From an uncultured Clostridia bacterium (GTDB taxonomy: Bacteria; Bacillota; Clostridia; Oscillospirales; Acutalibacteraceae): a DNA stretch of 9,183 nt. A model generated the notes under the pieces. That model was given only the letters and a program-made list of their open reading frames with translations, was not told the origin of the DNA and made no database searches. The DNA lies in the NCBI GenBank assembly GCA_937901145.1, contig CALCHE010000142.1:1-9183 (forward strand), written 5' to 3'. Every line of letters begins with the position of its first letter. The stretch's first letter is position 1. Positions 1 through 5,664 of the stretch are shown here, piece by piece. The translations under genes were made by a program, and so were the position numbers.

Positions 1-22
1 AATAAAAAAAGCATAAAATTTT

Positions 23-50
23 CCCCACAGAGCTGTAAAAGTCTGTGGGG
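23..50 (-). terminator. Intrinsic terminator of the 60-569 gene
   Basis: A perfect 9-bp stem, CCCCACAGA (23-31) and TCTGTGGGG (42-50), encloses a 10-nt loop. Read on the minus strand it lies just after the stop codon of the 60-569 gene and is followed by AAAATTTTATGC and then a run of T. On the plus strand it is followed by ATTTTTATAT, so it may work in both directions. Confidence 0.8.
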
Positions 51-59
51 ATTTTTATA

Positions 60-569
60 TCAGAAGCAGATACTGCAAGGCTTTCTGCCGAAAAGCTCTG
101 CCGTTTTTAAATCAGTCTCGAAGGATCTTTTTCCTGCACAGTAAATGTCGCTGTGATATTTTTCACCCGACGGAGCAACAAACACCTTTTCGCTCTCCTC
201 ATTTTCGGCTTCTGTATTTTCCGACTTTACCATCTGATAAAGAAGCTCACCGTCACTGTTTACTATAAAGGCATCACCGCCCATTTGTGAAAGATTATAT
301 TTACCCTTAGGAGAAATAAAATAAAGCTCGTCTTTATTATGAAGCTCAGCCTTTCCGAGTTTAAATATACCCTCCTCCGGTATCGCATGCATTACTGTCT
401 CATCGTCCCTTCGCTCGCAGTAAACATCGATATTATGATTTTCAAAGCCGAAGTGCATTACGGAAGCATCAGGTCTGATGTTTTCATATAGAAGATACGA
501 TAAAAATAAATTACACACTAATGACAATACGAGTAAACACTTAAATAATATTCTCTTTGCTTTTTTCAT
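60..569 (-). CDS. Small membrane-anchored protein with a C-terminal His/Cys zinc-type motif
   Basis: This encodes 169 residues of unknown function. Residues 1-6 are basic (MKKAKR) and about 7-27 form one hydrophobic segment, so it is probably anchored with the rest outside the cell. A glutamate-rich linker (about 118-128) leads to a C-terminal module VFVAPSGEKYH...C-A-G...PCSIC, with H139, C144, C165 and C168. This spacing resembles the short 'YHxxxC ... PCxxC' metal-binding tail found on many Firmicutes surface proteins and nucleases; zinc binding is inferred from that pattern. An upstream in-frame ATG at 623 lies inside the structured leader, so I prefer the ATG at 569, which has GGGGG (579-583) nine bases upstream. 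The gene is transcribed from the leader at 570-750. The 19-codon remnant at 880-939 begins in a very similar way (MKKSK versus MKKAK), suggesting an old duplication. It could be a lipoprotein-like or secreted protein of the same size class, but no lipobox is obvious. Confidence 0.75.
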   Translation of the reverse strand: MKKAKRILFKCLLVLSLVCNLFLSYLLYENIRPDASVMHFGFENHNIDVYCERRDDETVMHAIPEEGIFKLGKAELHNKDELYFISPKGKYNLSQMGGDAFIVNSDGELLYQMVKSENTEAENEESEKVFVAPSGEKYHSDIYCAGKRSFETDLKTAELFGRKPCSICF

Positions 570-750
570 GCTATGCTTCCCCCACTTTGGTAAAAATAAA
601 AAAGTGTGTCCCAAACGAGACACACCGAAAAATGTATCTCATTTGTTGTCACACAAATCCTACTAATCCAACAAAGAATAGCAAAGCAAGAGATACACTT
701 TTTACCAAAGTATTTCTCTTTGTTGGATTAAATATTCAGATTTGTGTGAC
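570..750 (-). promoter_or_regulatory. Structured 5' leader, copy 1 (potential pseudoknot plus terminator)
   Basis: The predicted 181-nt leader of the 60-569 gene starts at a G (750). Helix a is 12 bp (739-750 with 648-659). Helix b is 13 bp (718-730 with 664-676). They stack with a short asymmetric internal loop and close a 41-nt loop. Two loop segments pair outside the hairpin: 699-711 with 584-596 (13 bp, ending directly beside the GGGGG Shine-Dalgarno) and 690-697 with 633-640 (8 bp). Both can form together with helices a and b only as a pseudoknot. A terminator hairpin (604-625) lies between them. The structure is derived by eye from perfect complementarity and is backed by copy 2. Whether it acts on termination or translation, and what it senses, cannot be read from the sequence. 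I do not recognise a known riboswitch or T-box. Confidence 0.75.
604..625 (-). terminator. Attenuator-type terminator in leader copy 1
   Basis: On the minus strand GTGTGTC pairs with GACACAC (7 bp, 8-nt loop) and is followed at once by TTTTTTATTTTT, then the RBS of the 60-569 gene. The position inside a 5' leader, before the gene it would switch off, suggests conditional termination. On the plus strand no T-run follows. Confidence 0.7.
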
Positions 751-756
751 AAAGAT

Positions 757-785
757 AATTTACCACAAAATAAGAGAAAAATCAA
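757..785 (-). promoter_or_regulatory. Sigma-A-type promoter of leader copy 1
   Basis: On the minus strand TTGATT (780-785), a 17-bp spacer, then TAAATT (757-762). The G at 750, six bases past the -10, is the likely +1 and is the first base of helix a. Both hexamers and most of the spacer are conserved in copy 2. Confidence 0.6.
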
Positions 786-879
786 TATTTAAAGAAAAAG
801 AAAATAAATGGGAATAATTCCAATATCTACCGATTTGCATAGTTTCATCTGCAAGTGGCGAATCAACTCTAATATTTTT

Positions 880-939
880 TTAATAAAATAATTTGCTTAT
901 CAATGTTGCAATAAAATATACTCCTTTACTCTTTTTCAT
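880..939 (-). pseudogene. 19-codon remnant behind leader copy 2
   Basis: ATG at 939, with the same GGGGG RBS and 9-nt spacing as the 60-569 gene, opens a frame MKKSKGVYFIATLISKLFY that stops at 880. The basic start followed by a hydrophobic stretch mirrors the N-terminus of the 169-residue protein downstream. In-frame sequence after the stop reads NIRVDSPLADET, faintly like NIDVYCERRDDET of the intact gene, then dissolves before the promoter of copy 1. The simplest reading is a duplicated gene that lost most of its body. A functional 19-residue leader or membrane peptide is the alternative; the intact RBS and promoter leave that open. Confidence 0.45.
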
Positions 940-1118
940 GCTATGCTTCCCCCACTTTGGTAAAAATAAAAAAAGTGCGCCATTAAGACGCACCGAAAAA
1001 TGCATCTCATTTGTTGCGACACAAAACCCGCTATCTGACAAAGAAATAGCAAAGTAAAGAGATACACTTTTACCAAAGTGTTCCCTTTGTCAGAGAAAAA
1101 TATGGGGTTTTGTATCGC
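940..1118 (-). promoter_or_regulatory. Structured 5' leader, copy 2
   Basis: This has the same plan as copy 1. Helix a is 14 bp (1105-1118 with 1016-1029, one G-U). Helix b is 10 bp (1085-1094 with 1034-1043). The loop is again 41 nt. Loop segment 1068-1080 pairs with 953-965 (13 bp, overlapping the first G of the Shine-Dalgarno), and 1059-1066 with 1001-1008 (one G-U). Relative to copy 1, helix a has three base pairs changed on both sides, helix b two and the terminator stem one. The three one-sided changes are all G-U on the minus strand but C-A mismatches on the plus strand, which fixes the transcribed strand. Confidence 0.75.
975..993 (-). terminator. Attenuator-type terminator in leader copy 2
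   Basis: On the minus strand GTGCGTC (987-993) pairs with GGCGCAC (975-981), 7 bp with one G-U and a 5-nt loop, followed by TTTTTTTATTTTTA. The stem differs from copy 1 by one double change (T-A to C-G) and one wobble change. Confidence 0.7.
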
Positions 1119-1124
1119 AAGAAT

Positions 1125-1153
1125 AATTTACCACAAAATAGGAGAAAAATCAA
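1125..1153 (-). promoter_or_regulatory. Sigma-A-type promoter of leader copy 2
   Basis: On the minus strand TTGATT (1148-1153), a 17-bp spacer, then TAAATT (1125-1130). The G at 1118, six bases past the -10, is the likely +1 and first paired base, exactly as in copy 1. It now drives only the 19-codon remnant. Confidence 0.6.
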
Positions 1154-1175
1154 TATTTAAATCAAAAGATTTTTC

Positions 1176-1195
1176 GGACACGGAAAGCCGTGTCC
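1176..1195. repeat. REP-like palindrome
   Basis: A perfect 8-bp inverted repeat, GGACACGG and CCGTGTCC, has a 4-nt loop and is followed by CTACA. The next palindrome (1221-1241) also ends in CCCTACA, so the two look like members of one dispersed intergenic family. On the minus strand GAAAAATCTTTT follows, so it could be a weak second terminator. Confidence 0.6.
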
Positions 1196-1210
1196 CTACA
1201 ATATAAAAGC

Positions 1211-1241
1211 AAAAAAATGTGGCGGGATGAGTCATCCCGCC
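1211..1241 (-). terminator. Terminator of the 1341-4560 operon (also a palindromic repeat)
   Basis: A perfect 9-bp stem, GGCGGGATG (1221-1229) and CATCCCGCC (1233-1241), has a 3-nt loop. On the minus strand it is followed by ACATTTTTTTGCTTTT, giving a good intrinsic terminator about 100 bases after the stop codon at 1341. The sequence is REP-like and may have been recruited as a terminator. Confidence 0.7.
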
Positions 1242-1308
1242 CTACATTATATGCATTATTAATTCAGCGGTGTATCATTCGTTATTTCACGAAATCTTAC
1301 CCGCAATT

Positions 1309-1336
1309 CTGCGTTCTGCACTCTGCATTCTGCATT
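1309..1336. repeat. Four tandem 7-bp repeats (CTGCRYT)
   Basis: CTGCGTT, CTGCACT, CTGCATT and CTGCATT lie head to tail, ending a few bases from the stop codon at 1341. On the minus strand the stop is followed by TCTGAATGCAGAATGCAG. The iolB-like gene is followed by TCTGAATTCAGAATGCAG at 5459, and the same AATTCAGAATGC core occurs inverted at about 6392-6405. It is a short dispersed intergenic repeat of unknown role. Confidence 0.65.
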
Positions 1337-1340
1337 CAGA

Positions 1341-1850
1341 TCATCTGTCTCTGTCGTACTGATCCATACCTGTGAACTTTCTGCCCCAGGCGTTTGCCCA
1401 GCCTTCGCAGTAAAGCTTACCGTAAGCTACGTTATTCTTCTGCCTGTAGCCTCTGAAGCAGTTACACCAGATAACAGAAGGTAACGCGATTGCAGGATAA
1501 TAGAGAGGGCCTAAAAGAAGGCACTGCCAGGTGTGACCGTATTCGTGGATTCTTACGTCGTGAGTCCACTTTTTATTCTTATGCTGATCCTTCATAAAGA
1601 TGAAAAGACCCATAGAAAGACCGCCTGCATTCCAGGGCATATAAACTATCTTTGCATAACCGAAATGCTGCCAACGGTAACCCTTAATCTTGACGAAATA
1701 AAGGAACATAAGACCGCCTACGATGTTCACGGGCAGACCCCAGGTCCACTGTACGAGATAGAAAAGGAAAGCCTTAAGGCTCTTTTTCCAGCCGTCTGCT
1801 TCGGGGATAGGTTCCTTCTGATCAAGCTCGAGAATCAATTCTTTTTTCAT
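1341..1850 (-). CDS. Small membrane HEXXH protein, putative zinc metallopeptidase-like
   Basis: This encodes 169 residues. Hydrophobic stretches lie at about 28-53 and 111-130. The key motif is HEYGH at 102-106, followed by a Gly/Pro-rich hydrophobic segment (LLLGPLYYPAIALPS), and E149 in CEGWANAWG is a plausible third metal ligand, a gluzincin-like arrangement. Small proteins with HEYGHT, then GPLY, then E-WA occur in many anaerobes and are usually annotated as hypothetical, so catalysis is inferred from the motif only. The start ATG shares its A with the TAA of the upstream transporter gene (TAATG), so translation is probably coupled and the protein should be made with the transporter. No own promoter is seen. 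The operon terminates at 1211-1241. It may serve the transporter or the envelope. Confidence 0.75.
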   Translation of the reverse strand: MKKELILELDQKEPIPEADGWKKSLKAFLFYLVQWTWGLPVNIVGGLMFLYFVKIKGYRWQHFGYAKIVYMPWNAGGLSMGLFIFMKDQHKNKKWTHDVRIHEYGHTWQCLLLGPLYYPAIALPSVIWCNCFRGYRQKNNVAYGKLYCEGWANAWGRKFTGMDQYDRDR

Positions 1851-3535
1851 TATTTTGCCTCCTTTATTTCTGCATCTTTTTTACCTGTTCTGATGGCTTT
1901 CATCATTTCTTCCTGTTCTACAAGAAGAGTAAATTCACCGTCTTCGTTTCTTTCAAGAAGATGCTCCTCGCCGTTATTGTCCTTACCGAGCCAGGTGTTT
2001 TCGTACTTCTGACCGGAAATCTTTTCCATAATAGCGATTTCTTCATCTGAAAGAGTTACGCTACCGTACTTGTGCTTTGTAGCGATAGCAGCACGGATAA
2101 GAGTGTGCTCCTTCTTCGTCATCTGGAAACGGTGAAGAAGGAAAAGAGAAATAAGTGTAAATACGATAGGCACGAAGGTGATACAGATTCTTACACCTAA
2201 AAGTGCGCTGTCAGACTGCTGGAATGAAGGATCCACGGCAGTAATTTCCTTAAGCTCGTCACCAACAATAAGTCCGAAGGCACCGAGAATGTACATAACG
2301 ATAGAGCTCATAACACCTGAAACTGTCTTTTTGATGAAGGTATTAAAGGTACCGATAACACCCTCTCTTCTGCGACCTGTGATAAGCTCATCGACGTCGG
2401 AAATATCAGGAAGAATGTTTGTAGCAACATAGCCGAGACCTGATTTACCGAAGGGATAAAGAACAGCAGTAGCCATAAGGATAATCTTCCAGATAATGCT
2501 GCCCTCGTTCTCTGCTGTGGGATTCATAAGAAGACATACTGCAAAGCCGGCGATCATAAGAGGTGTTACGATAGCACCGCACTTTTTCTTGCCGAATTTG
2601 ATAGTAAGAGCATAGTTGAGGGGGAAGGATGAAGCCTCGAATGCACCTGCGATAGTAGTGAAAAGAGTGTACATTGAGGGAAGCTTTGCCACATATTCTA
2701 TGTAATAAATAAGAGTAGTGGTGTAGAAGAAGGTAGCTACATTGTAACAAAGGCTCATAAAGAAATATTCTCTGAATGCTTTGTTTATAAACACGTACTT
2801 ATATTCTCTGAGAAGATGTTTGAAATCGAACTTCTCTACCTTAAGATCAAGAGAAGGCTTTTCTCTCGTTCTTCTGAAGGTATTATAAAGACAGATGCCG
2901 TAAACTACCGCGAGAATAATACCTGTAATGAACATAGGCTTCTGTGCGCCTGCCTGAGGAGTGCTGAAGCCGAAGGAGCCGAGAATAGCAGATGCCAGGA
3001 AGAATGAGGGGAACATACCGAAAGAGTTGAAGATATAGCCTACGGAGTTATACTGTATTCTCAGGTTATAGTCGGGAGCAAGCTCAGGAAGCATCGCTAC
3101 GTGAGGAATGTCGATAATGGTATATGCTGTTTTGTAAAGCATATAAGACACGGTAAAGTAGATAAAGGTTTTTACAGTCTCAGTTCTGCCGTCAAAGCCG
3201 TAGCCGTTCCACATCATAAAGAAGGAAAGGCAGAAAAGAGGCATACCCCAGAGAATATAACGTCTGTGCTTACCGTACTTTGAGCGGGTTCTGTCAGTGA
3301 TGATACCCATGAGAGGGTCGGTTATTGCGTCCCATACGACCGCAACGGTGGTTACGAGACCTGCCCATGCGAGAGGAAGATTTACAACGTCGGTGAGGAA
3401 CTTCATATAATAAAGGCTGATAACGTAGCCCGCACCGGAGGTTGTGATATTTGCACTGCTGTAGTTTATCATAGGGATAACGTCGTTTTTGAACGTACCC
3501 TTGACACCGAGCAGCTTAAGGATTTTTTGTTCCAT
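1850..3535 (-). CDS. GPH-family (MelB-like) sugar/glycoside-cation symporter
   Basis: This encodes 561 residues with many hydrophobic segments typical of the major facilitator superfamily. The N-terminal half carries the glycoside-pentoside-hexuronide signature: W68-D69-A-I-T-D73-P-L-M-G, then D81-R-T-R-S-K-Y-G and RRY. This is the helix-2/loop-2-3 region that in MelB holds sodium- and sugar-binding aspartates. Family members are commonly about 450-500 residues; here about 80 extra polar residues (about 480-561, rich in E and K) form a C-terminal cytoplasmic tail. The start at 3535 has AGGAGTG about six bases upstream. The glycosidase gene upstream on the same strand suggests import of a glycoside or uronide for intracellular cleavage. 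The substrate is unknown. The end overlaps the next start by one base. Confidence 0.88.
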   Translation of the reverse strand: MEQKILKLLGVKGTFKNDVIPMINYSSANITTSGAGYVISLYYMKFLTDVVNLPLAWAGLVTTVAVVWDAITDPLMGIITDRTRSKYGKHRRYILWGMPLFCLSFFMMWNGYGFDGRTETVKTFIYFTVSYMLYKTAYTIIDIPHVAMLPELAPDYNLRIQYNSVGYIFNSFGMFPSFFLASAILGSFGFSTPQAGAQKPMFITGIILAVVYGICLYNTFRRTREKPSLDLKVEKFDFKHLLREYKYVFINKAFREYFFMSLCYNVATFFYTTTLIYYIEYVAKLPSMYTLFTTIAGAFEASSFPLNYALTIKFGKKKCGAIVTPLMIAGFAVCLLMNPTAENEGSIIWKIILMATAVLYPFGKSGLGYVATNILPDISDVDELITGRRREGVIGTFNTFIKKTVSGVMSSIVMYILGAFGLIVGDELKEITAVDPSFQQSDSALLGVRICITFVPIVFTLISLFLLHRFQMTKKEHTLIRAAIATKHKYGSVTLSDEEIAIMEKISGQKYENTWLGKDNNGEEHLLERNEDGEFTLLVEQEEMMKAIRTGKKDAEIKEAK

Positions 3536-3571
3536 TTTATCACTCCTGTGTTAAATAATCATAATGTATAT

Positions 3572-3600
3572 ACTTTACCATTTTACTGAGATAAAGTCAA
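3572..3600 (-). promoter_or_regulatory. Possible internal promoter of the transporter gene
   Basis: On the minus strand TTGACT (3595-3600), a 17-bp spacer, then TAAAGT (3572-3577). The -10 is weak, and TATATA lies a few bases on. No convincing terminator separates the glycosidase gene from the transporter, only a 6-bp AT palindrome at 3604-3618, so this would supplement readthrough. Confidence 0.35.
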
Positions 3601-3627
3601 GGCTTAAAGTGGCTTTAAACTCTTATT

Positions 3628-4560
3628 TCAGTTTTTATAATAATCTTTAAGTCTGTTATATTCCTCATCGGAAATTTCTACCGTTCCGCCGTGCTTAAAG
3701 CCGTAAGGGAAGGAGAAGCTTTCTTTAGCCATGGTGAAATTACTGTCTCCCGGCTCAGGTGAAATGAAGGGAACGTAACCCATTTTCGGCTTCTCACAGC
3801 CGAAGAAGTCAATAAGCAGACACCATCTGCCGTCGGGAAGGACGATAGTGGTAGGAGCCTCGTAAGCCCAGGCATTACCGAGAGACGCCATATATTCCTC
3901 GAATTTTTCGTCGTGAATCCAGGGTCCGTCGAGACTTTCAGCTGTAGCGTGCATATTCATACCCGGATTGTCAGCATTTTTATAGAACATATGATAGGTA
4001 TCTCCGATTTTACGGATATGTGTGTCGAGGATTTCGCTCTCCTGTGTAAAGAACATTACCGGCTCGGTGAAAGTCTCGAAATCCTTCGTACGACAGGCAA
4101 AGATGGACATATGGGAATAGTCGTCCTCCTTTACCGTGGAGCCCCAATGGATAAGGTACTCCCCTTTTTCGTCGTCGCGGTAAACCTCAGGTGCCCACAT
4201 ACAGCCGAAGCTTTCAGTACCGATAGGCAGAAGTGTTTCCTCGGAAAAATTAATCAGGTCATCTGTTCTCCACATACGAAGGCATTTACTGCCCGTCCTG
4301 TTCACTATTTTCCAGTTAACGTTTAAGTTCTCGTCCATTCTGTCAACTATCAGTTCGTCAGTGGTAAGAATAGCAAATCCGCCGTCAAAAAGACGTACTA
4401 TTTCGATGTCACGGCATCCCTTGAAGCCTTTTTCGGCAGTAAGAATTGGATTTCCGCCATTGAGCTGCTCCCAGTTAAAGCCGTCACGGCTTACGGCGAA
4501 ATATACCTGCTCACCGTCGGGAGTAAGCTTTTCTTTGAAATGGGTGAATAAATAAGGCAT
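3628..4560 (-). CDS. GH43-like glycosidase (five-bladed beta-propeller type)
   Basis: This encodes 310 residues with no signal peptide, so the enzyme is cytoplasmic. Features match family 43-type glycosidases: an N-terminal YFAVSRDGFNWEQLNGG blade motif, GCRD (D51, the position of the catalytic base in GVRDP), MWAPEVY (122-127), ILDTHI with D179 (candidate pKa-modulating Asp) and AYEAPT with E234 (candidate acid). Assignment of D51, D179 and E234 is by motif position, not alignment. Such enzymes usually release arabinose or xylose from oligosaccharides; the specificity here is unknown. I chose the ATG at 4560 because AAAGGAG (4569-4575) lies eight bases upstream. The open frame extends to 4881, but that would overlap the divergent iolB-like gene antisense and has no RBS. 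It is the first gene of the operon with the transporter and the HEXXH protein. Confidence 0.82.
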   Translation of the reverse strand: MPYLFTHFKEKLTPDGEQVYFAVSRDGFNWEQLNGGNPILTAEKGFKGCRDIEIVRLFDGGFAILTTDELIVDRMDENLNVNWKIVNRTGSKCLRMWRTDDLINFSEETLLPIGTESFGCMWAPEVYRDDEKGEYLIHWGSTVKEDDYSHMSIFACRTKDFETFTEPVMFFTQESEILDTHIRKIGDTYHMFYKNADNPGMNMHATAESLDGPWIHDEKFEEYMASLGNAWAYEAPTTIVLPDGRWCLLIDFFGCEKPKMGYVPFISPEPGDSNFTMAKESFSFPYGFKHGGTVEISDEEYNRLKDYYKN

Positions 4561-4590
4561 AATATTTTCTCCTTTATTTCTGTTTGTTAA

Positions 4591-4619
4591 ATTATACCAT
4601 TTCATAATTGGCTTTTCAA
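4591..4619 (-). promoter_or_regulatory. Strong sigma-A promoter of the glycosidase operon
   Basis: On the minus strand TTGAAA (4614-4619), a 17-bp spacer, then TATAAT (4591-4596), with TGG directly before the -10 (extended -10). Confidence 0.8.
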
Positions 4620-4628
4620 GAAAAGATA

Positions 4629-4657
4629 TTGAAAAATAATTATTATTGTTGTAGAAT
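4629..4657 (+). promoter_or_regulatory. Sigma-A promoter of the iolB-like gene
   Basis: TTGAAA (4629-4634), a 17-bp spacer, then TAGAAT (4652-4657). Its -35 and that of the divergent promoter form an inverted repeat, TTTTCAA and TTGAAAA, nine bases apart, so one regulator or a bidirectional RNA polymerase contact could serve both. AAGGAG (4674-4679) is the RBS. Confidence 0.75.
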
Positions 4658-4687
4658 GAATTATACTTTAAAAAAGGAGATAATATT

Positions 4688-5458
4688 ATGCTTGAATATA
4701 CCGAATTTGACCAAAACGGTGAAAGATTAATCTGTAAAATGGGTGAAAAGCACCCCGAAATGTATCTTACCATTAAGGTAAAAAAGTTCGCTGAAAATGA
4801 AACAATCACCGTAGAGGATGCTGAAAACGAAACAGCCTTTCTTATCCTCAAGGGTGAGGCTGAAATAAAATGGCAGGGCAATACAGAAAAGATGGTAAGA
4901 AGCGGTCCCTTCGAAAAAACACCCTACTGTCTTCACGTTCCCCGTAATGTAAAGGTAGAAATCACTGCCAAGGAAGGTACTGAAATTCTCATCGAGCAGA
5001 CAGACAACGATAAGGATTTCGCTCCTGTTTTCTATAAGCCCGAGGACATTCTTTACCAGGAATTCGGTAAAGGTCAGTGGGGCGGCACAGGACACAGAAT
5101 CTGCTCTACAGTATTCGACTACGACAATGCCCCCTATTCAAATATGGTACTCGGCGAGGTTTTCAATCAGCCCGGCAAATGGTCAAGCTATCCTCCCCAC
5201 CATCATCCTCAGCCCGAGGTTTACTATTATCAGTTCGACAAGCCACAGGGCTTCGGTGCCTGCTTCATAGGTGACGATGTTTATAAAAGTGTTCAGGGCT
5301 CCGCATCCTACATCACTGACGGAAACGACCATCATCAGGTAGTTGCTCCCGGTTATGAGATGTGCTATGTGTGGATGATACGACACCTCAAAGATGACCC
5401 CTGGTATAAGACAACCAGATTTTACGCTAAAGAGCACGAGTGGCTGACAAAGGAATAA
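4688..5458 (+). CDS. iolB: IolB-like 5-deoxy-glucuronate isomerase (KduI/IolB cupin family)
   Basis: This encodes 256 residues, close to the usual 260-270 of IolB. The family converts 5-deoxy-D-glucuronate to 2-deoxy-5-keto-D-gluconate in myo-inositol breakdown, in the cytoplasm. The sequence shows the bicupin layout: an N-terminal beta-rich cupin (about 25-105) and a C-terminal cupin with SSYPPHHHPQPEVYYYQF (H171-H173, E177) and DGNDHHQVVAPGYEMCYVW (H215, H216), the expected metal-binding residues. The SYPP-H...E-YYY signature favours IolB over KduI. The start has AAGGAG eight bases upstream and its own promoter. It is divergent from a glycosidase-transporter operon rather than beside iolC/D/E/G, so the substrate here may be another uronate from that pathway. 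Confidence is high for the family and moderate for the exact reaction. Confidence 0.8.
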   Translation: MLEYTEFDQNGERLICKMGEKHPEMYLTIKVKKFAENETITVEDAENETAFLILKGEAEIKWQGNTEKMVRSGPFEKTPYCLHVPRNVKVEITAKEGTEILIEQTDNDKDFAPVFYKPEDILYQEFGKGQWGGTGHRICSTVFDYDNAPYSNMVLGEVFNQPGKWSSYPPHHHPQPEVYYYQFDKPQGFGACFIGDDVYKSVQGSASYITDGNDHHQVVAPGYEMCYVWMIRHLKDDPWYKTTRFYAKEHEWLTKE

Positions 5459-5570
5459 TCTGAATTCAGAATGCAGAGAACCCCTCCGTCACACTCCGTG
5501 TGCCACCTCCCCTTTCAGTGGAGGCTCTGCGATGTGGCACCTTCGGTGCTGTTATATTAGGCGGGGAAGG
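5459..5570. repeat. Palindrome-rich intergenic repeat after the iolB-like gene
   Basis: It starts directly after the stop codon with TCTGAATTCAGA. It then holds CACAC-TCC-GTGTG (5490-5502), GTGCCAC (5500-5506) pairing with GTGGCAC (5534-5540), CCTCC (5506-5510) with GGAGG (5520-5524) inside, and GCACC-TTC-GGTGC (5537-5549). I associate the 'CCTCCGTCACxxxxCGTGxGCCACCTCCCC' type of sequence with repeats scattered between genes in gut Oscillospiraceae, from memory only. It contains no reading frame of note. Confidence 0.6.
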
Positions 5571-5628
5571 TTTAATTTAACAGACAAATATATTCCGCCA
5601 CATCAAGTTTTCAAATTAATAAATGTAT

Positions 5629-5660
5629 AAAAGGGGCTGTTTCACAATACAGTCCCTTTT
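5629..5660. terminator. Convergent (bidirectional) terminator
   Basis: AAAAGGGGCTGT (5629-5640) pairs with ACAGTCCCTTTT (5649-5660), 12 bp around an 8-nt loop, between the 3' ends of the plus-strand iolB-like gene and the minus-strand 5665-5976 gene. One pair is G-U on the plus strand but a mismatch on the minus strand, so it fits iolB best. Confidence 0.8.
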
Positions 5661-5664
5661 AATA

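Larger units (their letters stand above)
541..1162 (-). repeat. Tandem pair of promoter-leader-start units
   Basis: Two diverged direct copies lie at about 541-794 and 911-1162, roughly 370 bp apart. Each holds, in minus-strand order: the conserved promoter stretch TTTAAATATTGATTTTTC, a structured leader, the same RBS block (AAAGTGGGGGAAGCATAGC) and ATGAAAAA, with resemblance running about 30 bases into the reading frame. The loop, terminator-flanking and RBS regions are nearly identical, while the stems differ in compensating ways. The reading frame behind the downstream copy (541-794) is intact; that behind the upstream copy (911-1162) is broken. Confidence 0.85.

Noticed and set aside
570..623. 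Upstream ATG at 623 giving a 187-residue form of the 60-569 protein
   Set aside because: The extra 18 codons are leader RNA (terminator, T-run and RBS) and have no RBS of their own; the ATG at 569 has GGGGG nine bases upstream.
478..817. Plus-strand reading frames of 62 and 86 codons over leader copy 1
   Set aside because: They run antisense to the structured leader and the 60-569 gene, have no RBS, and their codons are dictated by the stem sequences.
570..1118. T-box or known metabolite riboswitch in the leaders
   Set aside because: I see no T-box sequence (UGGNACC type) and no core I can match to SAM, TPP, cobalamin, FMN, purine, lysine, glycine, c-di-GMP or THF riboswitches. This is a judgement by eye.
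541..1162. The tandem repeat as an insertion sequence or MITE
   Set aside because: There are no matching terminal inverted repeats or target duplications at the unit ends. Each unit ends in an RBS and start codon, and the palindromes are nested inside a transcribed leader. A mobile leader is not fully excluded.
4561..4881. Longer N-terminus for the glycosidase, to 4881
   Set aside because: It would run antisense through the start of the iolB-like gene and across both promoters; the ATG at 4560 has a proper RBS and the family's normal start.
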